DNA from: Tritrichomonas musculus | Lineage: Eukaryota; Parabasalia; Tritrichomonadida; Tritrichomonadidae | Assembly: GCA_039105265.1 (NCBI GenBank) | Contig: JAPFFF010000012.1 | Coordinates: forward strand, 2,542,001 to 2,606,000 | Length of the DNA: 64,000 nucleotides | Direction of reading: 5' to 3' | Shown: positions 18,889-27,720 of the stretch, piece after piece | Position numbering within the stretch: position 1 is the stretch's first letter | Layout of the letters: every line of letters begins with the position of its first letter | Notes under the pieces: generated by a model | Told to the model about the DNA's origin: nothing | Seen by the model: the letters and a program-made list of their open reading frames with translations, nothing else | Database searches by the model: none | Program-made: the position numbers and the translations under genes

Positions 18889-21108
18889 ATGAGAAATAAA
18901 CAACAACAGACAAAATCAAATATATACACAAAAATGACGTCCCCATCTTATCATACAAGGCCAAGTGTGAGGCTTGAAAAACCAATATGCTTTGATTTTC
19001 CAATCGATGATCTAAAGTATTCTACAGGACCAAGAATGAAATTACAGGAGAAGTTTCATTTAATTAGATCGATTCCTCAAAAACAAAAAGAACTAGTTTA
19101 CGATCCATTTAATCCACCAAAAACATCGAGGTTGCCAACACTTAATTCGGCTAAATCAGAACCAACCATAGGCATAAACTTTATTTCAAATTCAGGCATA
19201 AACCAAAATCGAGCATATGGCGATCACAAAAATGATAATACTAATTTAGACAACGATAATTACCAAAAAGAAATATGTGAGCCCCAGTCTCGGCCAACAA
19301 ATACATGTAGAAGCCGTAGATTGAGCAAATTTCAACAAAATACAAAAGTTTTATCTCAAATTACTATTCATAGCATTCAAAATATCGGTATTGGTACAGG
19401 TTCTGAAGCCAGTTTCGGAGTTAGCAAAACGTCAACTAATAATGATGATAACGATTATCCAATTAAATCCAATTCTAATTTTAATGATATTATTACTAAT
19501 GGCGTAGTTTTTTCTCAATTAAATAGCCATTCAATGATTTTTTCTGGCGATTTTGAATGCGGAAACTTAGGTTATGTATATAAAATAGGACGTAACGAGT
19601 ATGAAATTAACATGCTTCCTGATCCGTCTCGCAATTACTCAGCACATTGGTACTTTTTCAGAGTTGAAAATATACCTCCAGGAACCTACACTTTTACAAT
19701 AGCAGGCATTTTCAGGAATCTCAATCTTCATGATATTGGTGTTTTACCTGTAGCATTATCAATGAATTCAATTAAAAATTACAATGAACATCCAAATATG
19801 ACAATTAATTCGAAATTTAGTACATCGAATTTAGATGTACCTGGCTGGCAAAGGTTTGGTCATAACTTGAACTTTTATTGTTTGAAAAAGTCTCCTTCAC
19901 CTCGCTATTCTTTCACCTTCTCCTTTTCGGTATCTTCTCCCGAACCTGACACAATTTACTTTGCTTATCTTTACCCATATACTTATAGCCAACTTAAGAA
20001 CTTTTTGCTCAATAAACTTCCCCCACAAATCGTTCCATCAGTTCTTTGCCAAACCCCAGGGGGAATCGATTTTCCAGCTATTTTTTGGGATGCTGATCTC
20101 CAAAAATGTGTTGATGTCAGCACAATTCTCTCAACAAACAATGCGAATAGCAAATACATACTGAATTACAATTCAAATAAGACAAGACATTACGCTTCTT
20201 CAAAGTCGACAGTTCGATCATCAGCTTCCTCATCATCAACAAAATCATCAGTTCAACAATCACAGAAACCAAGCGTTAAAAGGGCAGAAGATGCACAAAA
20301 GTTCCAAAATTTATTAAAAAGTGTCAACGGCAACAAAAAACCTCTTATTGTTTTTACGGCGAGACACCACCCAGGTGAAACCTGCGCCTCTTATGCAATG
20401 GAAGGCTTTATGGAATCACTTTTTTGCTTTATTCAAGGAAATCTTTGTAATGATGGAAATGACAAAATTATAAGAGATGATGAAACATTTTATAATACTG
20501 CAAAAAGACTTCTTAAGTCCTTTTCATTTTTAATATTTCCAATGATGAATATTGATGGCGTTGTATCGGGATATTTTCGACATTCTCTTAATGGCTACGA
20601 TATGAACCGATCATGGATTCGCCCATCTCCTAAAACTTATCCAGTTGAGGCTACAATTGTAAGATTAATTGATAAACTAGTTCAAACCAGGCCTCTTCTC
20701 TTCTTTCTTGACTTTCACGGCCATAGCTCACAATGCAATGCATTTACTTATGGAGTTTGGAATGATAATGTATTACTAAATGAATATGAAGGAATTTTCC
20801 CTCACTTAATGTCACAAATCACAGATTTATTTGATGATGATAACTCGATTTCTCTTGCGAAAGATGCATATTCTCAGACAATGAGAGTGGCATTGCATCA
20901 TAGATATAAAATTCCATTTGCTTATACTCTTGAAATGAGTTATGGTGGAATGGACATGGGATCACGAAGAGGAACACAATTTACACAAGGTGGTTATAGA
21001 GAAATTGGTGCTTCTGCAGTGAAAGCTCTTGCTGAAATGCTATTTGATCAGGCTCCAATTGAAAGAATATCTAGAAATTACATGCCACCTGTCAAAAATC
21101 CTTTTTAA
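18889..21108 (+). CDS. Cytosolic carboxypeptidase (M14D, CCP/AGBL family)
   Basis: 739 aa. After a ~190-aa variable, Asn-rich head comes the CCP N-terminal beta domain (FECGNLGYVYKIGRNEYEIN, ...AHWYFFRVENIPPGTYTF). The M14 catalytic domain follows a Ser-rich insert. Zinc ligands are H494 and E497 in HPGE and H610 in DFHGH. Substrate residues lie in NIDGVVSGYFRHSLNGYDMN, and the catalytic Glu is E682 in TLEMSYGG. All are present, so it is predicted active. CCPs trim Glu from tubulin tails and other proteins, acting on flagellar and pelta-axostyle microtubules. Two possible starts exist, at residue 1 and at MTSPSY (16); the first is used. Neighbouring genes include coiled coils and an LRRC56-like protein, in line with a cytoskeletal theme. 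Confidence 0.93.
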   Translation: MRNKQQQTKSNIYTKMTSPSYHTRPSVRLEKPICFDFPIDDLKYSTGPRMKLQEKFHLIRSIPQKQKELVYDPFNPPKTSRLPTLNSAKSEPTIGINFISNSGINQNRAYGDHKNDNTNLDNDNYQKEICEPQSRPTNTCRSRRLSKFQQNTKVLSQITIHSIQNIGIGTGSEASFGVSKTSTNNDDNDYPIKSNSNFNDIITNGVVFSQLNSHSMIFSGDFECGNLGYVYKIGRNEYEINMLPDPSRNYSAHWYFFRVENIPPGTYTFTIAGIFRNLNLHDIGVLPVALSMNSIKNYNEHPNMTINSKFSTSNLDVPGWQRFGHNLNFYCLKKSPSPRYSFTFSFSVSSPEPDTIYFAYLYPYTYSQLKNFLLNKLPPQIVPSVLCQTPGGIDFPAIFWDADLQKCVDVSTILSTNNANSKYILNYNSNKTRHYASSKSTVRSSASSSSTKSSVQQSQKPSVKRAEDAQKFQNLLKSVNGNKKPLIVFTARHHPGETCASYAMEGFMESLFCFIQGNLCNDGNDKIIRDDETFYNTAKRLLKSFSFLIFPMMNIDGVVSGYFRHSLNGYDMNRSWIRPSPKTYPVEATIVRLIDKLVQTRPLLFFLDFHGHSSQCNAFTYGVWNDNVLLNEYEGIFPHLMSQITDLFDDDNSISLAKDAYSQTMRVALHHRYKIPFAYTLEMSYGGMDMGSRRGTQFTQGGYREIGASAVKALAEMLFDQAPIERISRNYMPPVKNPF

Positions 21109-21360
21109 TTGGCTCAATTTCTTATAAGTATTTGTAATTTATATTATATATGTATTGATTTTTTTTTATTAAATTTACTGCGTTATATATGCATAACTTT
21201 TCTTCTTTAATTTTATTTTTCTATTATACAACATCAGATATCAAAAGTTATATTTATTCGACAACAAGCATCAAACATTTTTAATCATTTCTATATTAAA
21301 AATAAACAGTTAAAAGAGATCATACATTTATAAAAATATATATTTTACTTATAAATAAAT

Positions 21361-24300
21361 TTACAAAGGTGAAATAAATTGACTAAAAATTGGCTTTGAT
21401 GTTTTACCGTTTGCCATTTGATAATTTTGATTTCCATTATCAACATTATCATTATTATTAACATTTGGATCAGAGATTTTCTTTCTCATCGAGAAGAAAG
21501 ACTGTACATGACCAGATAGTTTCTCGATTCTGTTAACAATCAAGGAGACTATAATCAAATGATAGAATGAAATATTCGAAGCACGACCATTGTAATCATC
21601 ATTAAAATCGTCATTATTTCTATTATTATGTACAATTGGAGAAATGAAGAGACATTGTTGAATTTGGCTATTAAAATGATATTGAGTCAAAATTATTTTT
21701 TCAGTTCTCAATATCTCAAGTTTTCTAAGTACTTTCTTAATATTTCCACTAGTTGCTGCATAGACGGCCTCTTCTAGTTTATTTCTCATTTCTTTTGGCG
21801 ATGCAACCCTTGCGACCAAATTTAGATTCAAATTGTTTGATTTTTGTCTCAAGATTTGAGTAGGTGAAATAGGAGCCGAAGAAGAAGAGGAAAGAGAAGG
21901 AGAAATCTGTTTAGTTTCGAATCCTTCTGTAATAAACCTCTGAATTCTTCTACACCAATTTTCCCATTCAATTGCTTCTTTCGCTTTTTCAATTACTTTT
22001 GAAGCAGTTGAAGAATCCATTTTCAACCGTTTCAATTCATTTTCTTGTGATTGAAACCTCATAACTTTTAGTGAGAATGTATCAAGAACATCTTTGATGA
22101 TTCGAGAACATTTGTTGTTCATATCAATATCATCGAAATTCAATCGAGTAGAATTTGTTGAAATGAAGTTTTCAAGTGTTCTTCGGATGTCGTTCAATTC
22201 GTTCATCACTGAATCGCAAGCAAATGAAGAACGTTCCAGTCGACTCATCTTTGTTTTTACATTTTGTAAAAATGAATAGATAGAATCTTCCGTTTCTTGG
22301 TTTAACATTTGAGCGTCTGTTTCATTCTCTTCATTTTTCATTAACAAATCAACTTCATCTGCGAATAAGTTAAAAATGAATATGATAAGTTCGCGATGTT
22401 TTGTTTGCTGCTGTTTTCGGGCATCTTCAATTTTATCTTTCATTGCATTTTCAATTGAGAAAGCTTTTAATTTCATTCGTGATTCAATAAGTGATTTTTC
22501 ACGCTCGCTTTTTTCTTCTTCATTTTTGAGGCGAGATTTGAGAAGTTTATTTTCAATCTGACTTTTTGAGAGCTTGTCTTGTAAAGTGGAAATTGATACA
22601 TTCAATTCATCCACTTTTTGTTTGAGCTGTGAATTTTCTGCTTGGCTTTTCTCAATTGCCTTTTGAAATCCTTCACGCTCTTTGACTTGCTCCTCTTCAA
22701 TTTCTTTCTTCTGATTTGTGAGGAAATTGATCGTACTGAGAAGTTTCTCCTGTTTCTTCTTAGATTTGTCTTTTATCTGCTCTACTTTGTTCTTAGATTC
22801 TTCTGTCATTTTGGTTACCTTTTGTTCTAGTGCATCAACTTCATCACGAAGCCCGTTTACGACTTCTTCATATTGTTGGCGAATATCAATTTTTTGACTT
22901 TCTTCTTCTTCGTTGTTTTTGCCGCTTTCGTTACTCATACTCCCTTCTTCTCTCTTATTCAATCGATCAAGGGCTGATGCGTCACCATAATTGAGCATTA
23001 AAACAGCTTCCTTCAAAAACTTCAATTCATTCTCTTTCTTGGCCAGTTGCTTGCTAAGCTTGGCAACAGTCTGTTCGTGATCTGAAATTCGAATTTGACA
23101 TTCATTTTGAAGTGATGACATTTCATCTTTAATTGAGTTAAGTTGATTATTGGTGTCTTTAATAATGATATCGAGCCTAACAAGATGTTTCTCAAGCTTT
23201 CTGACATATTTGTCTCTATCAAATGACACCCTTTCAGCTTTTTCAATGCATTTCAAACAGATGAATAAATCAGAGAATGGAATTTGTTTCTCATTCTTAT
23301 TTTCATTGTTATTGTTGTCATTACTGTTGTTAGGATGATTATTGATCATTCTTGATACACCTTTTCGCAATATTTTCTTTATGTTTTTAATCTCTTCATA
23401 AACGTCAGCTTCACTCTTCTCTAATTTCTGAATTTTTTGCTCTTTTAATCCATCTTTCTTTCTTTTCTTCTTCTTTTTATCAACTTCACCATCATTAGCC
23501 ATATTTTCACCAGCATCAGCATTATCATTACTACTTGCTTTTTCATTATTTGGACTTGGCTTGCTATTTGCATCTGTATTGGCACTTTCGGTTGGAATAT
23601 TGCTGTTTCGATTCATTATTGAGAGCTGACTTTGAAGATTTCGAATTTCATTGAATTGTGATTTGCACTGATTTCCTGCTTCTGTTGCGAAAATTTGAAG
23701 GACATTGTTAGCAGCAATCGATTGAACAAGCATTACGTAAAGATCTTTATCTTCACCAGACATTTGGTCATATTCCATTTTATTTTTATAGGAAGATAAA
23801 AATTCTGTGATTCTTGTTGAAAGAGGAATGAGCAAAGCATCATTGATATTTCTGCTTTGGCCATCGGAATTATTTTTAGAAATAATATTAGTATTTGTTT
23901 GGATATTTAGAGACTTTGATATTGGCAGAAGTTCCTCAAAGATTCCTTTTTCGATTTGTTGAATTGGATTCAAGTTCGAATTGTCATCAATCGAACGAAA
24001 ACGATCAAATTCGTTCTCTTTGGAACTTTTATGTTCACTATAAGTTTCAATATAATTATCGAAGAAACTTTCCATTCGTGCAATTTGAACTTGTAATGTT
24101 GATCTGATCCATTCTTCGTTCTCGTCACCAAGAATCCAATTTTGCATTAGTCTTGAGTCAGAAAGATCCATGATGAAACGAAGCTGGCCGAGACAAGCGG
24201 AATAAAGATGTGATGAGAAACTTTTTTCATCATTTAAGTCTTTATTAAGTTTGCTCATTTTATTCTTCATACCAGAAATAAAATTGACAATAAAAGTGCA

Positions 24301-26115
24301 GATTTCTAAGATTAATTCAGAATCAGTTGAATGATTCTCATTATCAAAGATTTTGTTTATTTTTGATGTCATTTCATCTTCATCCTCATTGAAAACTTCA
24401 TCTGTTATTTTCTTCACTTTTTGAATCAAAAATTGGTCTGTATTATTAGGATATTCACTAATATTATTATTATTATTATTAATGGTGCTGTTTGTTACTC
24501 CATTATTGCTTGTTTGTGCTTTGAAAATTGAGTTTTCAAGTTGAATTTTAAGTTCATCTTTTTGCTGGTTTGAAGTTTCAAGTAATGTTTCAAGTATTTG
24601 ATTTGCATCAAGCAGAAGCTGGACACTTCTTGCTAGTTCAGATTTATTTCTTGATTCTTCACAAAGTTCATTACTTGCATTTTCATACTGAGAAGCAATT
24701 TCAGAAACAAATGATTTCAAACTTGTTAATTGATCTTCTTTTTGATTCAATAAATCTTTCATATTAATTAGCTGCTTCTTTAATTCTAATACATTATATT
24801 CATTACCATTTATTTCGTCAAAAATATCGCTATTTTCTTTTGTTTTATTCAATATTGCACGAGGATTTAATTTTGATTGGGATTTATTAAGGGAAGCTTC
24901 AATATTATCAATACTATTTGTAAGATTAGATAACATTGCTGCTTGTTGATTCATTGATGCAATTAATTTGTTCTCTTCAAGTACTTCAATTCGTTTTTTC
25001 AATTTTTCAATTTTTTGTTTCTTTTTTTGAAGCGATTCTTGGGTTTTATAAAGCTCATTCTTAACTTCTTCTAATTCAGCTTCTCTTCTTGGTTCATCTC
25101 GAAATGTTGATTCTTGCTCGGATTTATCTTCATCCATATTGATACTACGACTTGTATTGTAATTACTCTTTTTGATCGTATCTAAAAGCTCATTTAATTG
25201 CTGTCTCGCTTCATTCCGTTCACTTCTAAGCTGGATGATCTTATCATCTTTCTTTGCAACACTTTTTGTAATATATTCAAGTTCTTTTTGAAGTTGACTT
25301 AAACCTTCTGTAGCTTCTGCAAGCTCGCTTCTTAAATCATTACGACTGTCAACTTCATGCTTGACGTGCTTATCTAAACTTTGGATTATATTTGATAATG
25401 AGGCATTATTTTGATTAATATTTAGATTGTAATGACGAATAATTTCTTTCTTGATTTTTCTGGATATATTAATTTCCTTTGCTAAAATGCTAATTAACTC
25501 ATCTTCATTATTTGTCTTTTTACTTAGTTTAAGTTTATTACATATACGTAAAGCAAGACCATTTCTGTAATCTTCTTTATAATTATCATTAGAATTGTTA
25601 TTTGCATTATTATATTCGTTTTTATCTCCCATAGTTCCATCAGAAGATCCAATATATTTATCCATACTTTCGGGAACTGGATCTATATCACTAAAATCAT
25701 TTGAATCCATCATTGAGTGAATGCCTACTTTGTTTTTTAGTTGTCGATTTTCTTCTTCAAGTTTTTCGTTTCGTGATTGTAAACTAACAATCAATTCATC
25801 ATCAGAACTAATTGTTTGTTTTTGCTTTGAAAGAATATATAATGATTGGGATATAAGACTAAAAACTGAAACAGCCGAAATCTGACAATCATCTTGTGTT
25901 TCATCTTCATCATCTAAAACCAAAAGATCTGAAAAATGCGATGAAATATTGTAGATTCTTTTAAGCTTGGAAATTGCACGATCAACAAGTGAACGAAGCT
26001 TAGCTATTTCATCGTTATTGAGATATTCTAAGCTAGGATTGTTTTTCGTAATTTTCGCAAAAAATTTTGAAAGCGATGTAAACTCGGGATTGTTTTGAAA
26101 TAAATTTTCATTCAT
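21361..26115 (-). CDS. Large coiled-coil protein, 1584 aa
   Basis: Almost the whole protein is predicted coiled coil: long Glu/Lys/Leu heptads at about residues 105-145, 240-415, 445-540, 905-940, 965-1060 and 1085-1250. Poly-Asn linkers (NNNNN) interrupt it, and a basic patch DKKKKKRKKDG lies near residue 895. Four-helix-like segments (LILEICTFIVNFISGMKNKM; LRFIMDLSDSRLMQN) alternate with the coils. No TM segment, GRIP or GRAB domain is seen. It could be a centrosomal/basal-body, golgin-like or cytoskeletal scaffold protein; trichomonads have many such proteins. Homology cannot be read from heptads, so I leave the function open. Confidence 0.9.
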   Translation of the reverse strand: MNENLFQNNPEFTSLSKFFAKITKNNPSLEYLNNDEIAKLRSLVDRAISKLKRIYNISSHFSDLLVLDDEDETQDDCQISAVSVFSLISQSLYILSKQKQTISSDDELIVSLQSRNEKLEEENRQLKNKVGIHSMMDSNDFSDIDPVPESMDKYIGSSDGTMGDKNEYNNANNNSNDNYKEDYRNGLALRICNKLKLSKKTNNEDELISILAKEINISRKIKKEIIRHYNLNINQNNASLSNIIQSLDKHVKHEVDSRNDLRSELAEATEGLSQLQKELEYITKSVAKKDDKIIQLRSERNEARQQLNELLDTIKKSNYNTSRSINMDEDKSEQESTFRDEPRREAELEEVKNELYKTQESLQKKKQKIEKLKKRIEVLEENKLIASMNQQAAMLSNLTNSIDNIEASLNKSQSKLNPRAILNKTKENSDIFDEINGNEYNVLELKKQLINMKDLLNQKEDQLTSLKSFVSEIASQYENASNELCEESRNKSELARSVQLLLDANQILETLLETSNQQKDELKIQLENSIFKAQTSNNGVTNSTINNNNNNISEYPNNTDQFLIQKVKKITDEVFNEDEDEMTSKINKIFDNENHSTDSELILEICTFIVNFISGMKNKMSKLNKDLNDEKSFSSHLYSACLGQLRFIMDLSDSRLMQNWILGDENEEWIRSTLQVQIARMESFFDNYIETYSEHKSSKENEFDRFRSIDDNSNLNPIQQIEKGIFEELLPISKSLNIQTNTNIISKNNSDGQSRNINDALLIPLSTRITEFLSSYKNKMEYDQMSGEDKDLYVMLVQSIAANNVLQIFATEAGNQCKSQFNEIRNLQSQLSIMNRNSNIPTESANTDANSKPSPNNEKASSNDNADAGENMANDGEVDKKKKKRKKDGLKEQKIQKLEKSEADVYEEIKNIKKILRKGVSRMINNHPNNSNDNNNNENKNEKQIPFSDLFICLKCIEKAERVSFDRDKYVRKLEKHLVRLDIIIKDTNNQLNSIKDEMSSLQNECQIRISDHEQTVAKLSKQLAKKENELKFLKEAVLMLNYGDASALDRLNKREEGSMSNESGKNNEEEESQKIDIRQQYEEVVNGLRDEVDALEQKVTKMTEESKNKVEQIKDKSKKKQEKLLSTINFLTNQKKEIEEEQVKEREGFQKAIEKSQAENSQLKQKVDELNVSISTLQDKLSKSQIENKLLKSRLKNEEEKSEREKSLIESRMKLKAFSIENAMKDKIEDARKQQQTKHRELIIFIFNLFADEVDLLMKNEENETDAQMLNQETEDSIYSFLQNVKTKMSRLERSSFACDSVMNELNDIRRTLENFISTNSTRLNFDDIDMNNKCSRIIKDVLDTFSLKVMRFQSQENELKRLKMDSSTASKVIEKAKEAIEWENWCRRIQRFITEGFETKQISPSLSSSSSAPISPTQILRQKSNNLNLNLVARVASPKEMRNKLEEAVYAATSGNIKKVLRKLEILRTEKIILTQYHFNSQIQQCLFISPIVHNNRNNDDFNDDYNGRASNISFYHLIIVSLIVNRIEKLSGHVQSFFSMRKKISDPNVNNNDNVDNGNQNYQMANGKTSKPIFSQFISPL

Positions 26116-26632
26116 GAGATATAAGGAAAAAAATACAAAAAAAGAAAAATTAGGATTTTAATCAAATTCTCCTTAAATTCACCTATTTAATTCATTTTTT
26201 ATTCGGTTCGTTTAAATAAATTATAAACATTTGATTTTTTATTTGGTAACTTGATTTTTGGCTTAATATAAAATAATAAATGAGTTTTTAATTATTTTAT
26301 ATTTTTTAAAAAGAGAATGGAAAAGAAATAAAAAATATCTTATATATATTATTTTTTTATACAAAGATATTGTGTAATTAAGATCTTTTTAAATTTTCCG
26401 AAATTCTATTTTTTAGAATTCCTTAACGTAATTCGGATCGATGGCAAATTGTAAAACTCAACAAAGAAAAATGCTATAAACCATAAATTAGTGGAATTCC
26501 ACTGATACCTAAATATGACATATATAACTTATAAACAACAATACATAAATTATTAAAATAAGAATTTTTTTTATGACTTAATTCTTTTTGATTATTTGTA
26601 AAATTTTCAAAATAAAAATTAGTTGTTTATTT
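26116..26632. other. AT-rich intergenic region
   Basis: 517 bases, promoter side of the coiled-coil gene and promoter-distal side of NudC. An imperfect GGAATTCC-like palindrome near 26490 and long A/T runs were seen, but no gene. Confidence 0.55.
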
Positions 26633-27169
26633 TTATTTTCCGCCTGCAAATTTTGCACCTTGGAGTTGAGCTGCAAGTTCTGGATTATTACGTGTTAATT
26701 TTTCAATCATTTCGCGGTTTTTAATTTCTTCTGTTGTTGGAAGACCTTTTGCCTTTGCTTGTTGGTCGTACATCATTTTTTCGACTGTTTGACGAGTTTC
26801 ATCGTCTAAATCAGATAATTTGCTATTTTCTGGCTCGATCTTTGAAACATCGATTTCAGGATCACCTTTAATAACATTCTTCCACCAATGCATTCCATCT
26901 TTCTTAATTAATTCAACTTGTATTTCTCTTCCATCCTTAACATCAACAATTGTCCAAGAGCAATCGCTAGCTTTAACTGGTTCAGAGAGATCGCCATCGA
27001 TAATTGGTTGCTTTCCTTTGATTCCAACAATTAAATGGTCTTTTGTAATTTTAACATTGACCATTTTGCCAGGTGTACCAGCCTCAACAACGAGAGAAAC
27101 TGTAACATCTTGAAGGGTTTGTTCCCATGTGTATGGAATTGTTTTTGTTTCTGTTGCTTCTTCAGACAT
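26633..27169 (-). CDS. nudC: NudC-family protein (CS-domain co-chaperone)
   Basis: 178 aa. A CS domain (about residues 11-100) begins YTWEQTLQDVTVSLVVEAGT and includes CSWTIVDVKDGREIQVELIK. The conserved NudC signature KDGMHWWKNVIKGDPEID follows, then the helical tail SKLSDLDDETRQTVEKMMYD. The order and spacing match eukaryotic NudC; the N-terminal dimerising coil of animal NudC is absent, so this is the short form. NudC works with Hsp90 and LIS1/dynein in nuclear and centrosome movement. The ATG is preceded by a short AT-rich leader. Confidence 0.93.
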   Translation of the reverse strand: MSEEATETKTIPYTWEQTLQDVTVSLVVEAGTPGKMVNVKITKDHLIVGIKGKQPIIDGDLSEPVKASDCSWTIVDVKDGREIQVELIKKDGMHWWKNVIKGDPEIDVSKIEPENSKLSDLDDETRQTVEKMMYDQQAKAKGLPTTEEIKNREMIEKLTRNNPELAAQLQGAKFAGGK

Positions 27170-27720
27170 TTTAAAATCTAACTAATTAAATGGCCGGCCA
27201 CTTTTTCATTAAAATTTATATCCCGAAAATTGAATGGATATTTGAAAGGGTTAGTATCGTTTTTTAATTTTTAAACGAGCACTTTATCAAAACATTCCAT
27301 TATTCCTATAAATATACCTTTAAAAAAATTCTTCAGTTAAAATCATTATATATCCACCAAAAAATATATTTTTTTTGATAATGAATTACAAATTGAATTA
27401 TTATAAATAATTATTTCAGCCAAAAATCATTTATAAAACCATAAATAAATCATTCTTACGTCAAATTCGGCATTTGTATGGATAAGTATAAATATTAAAA
27501 TTCATCATTTTTGAAAAATAATACATTTCTTTAGTTATATTATGCAATCATTCATGAGTATCGTATTAATATGCACTTCAAAACATCTTTCTACAAAACA
27601 ATTATTGAAATATCCAATTTGAAAAAAATTTATGGAAATACTAAGTGAACTACAATTCAATAGTTTATTTGTGAAAGGGGAAGTATTTTCAATAATTCCT
27701 TTTTTCTTTGAAAAAATTAA
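27170..27720. other. Divergent promoter region, NudC and helicase genes
   Basis: 550 AT-rich bases with GGCCGGCCAC at ~27191, a rare G/C palindrome (GGCCGGCC, an eight-base site) within 25 bases of the NudC start codon. An out-of-frame ATG reading frame (27632-27856) overlaps the helicase start and is taken as noncoding. Confidence 0.5.
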
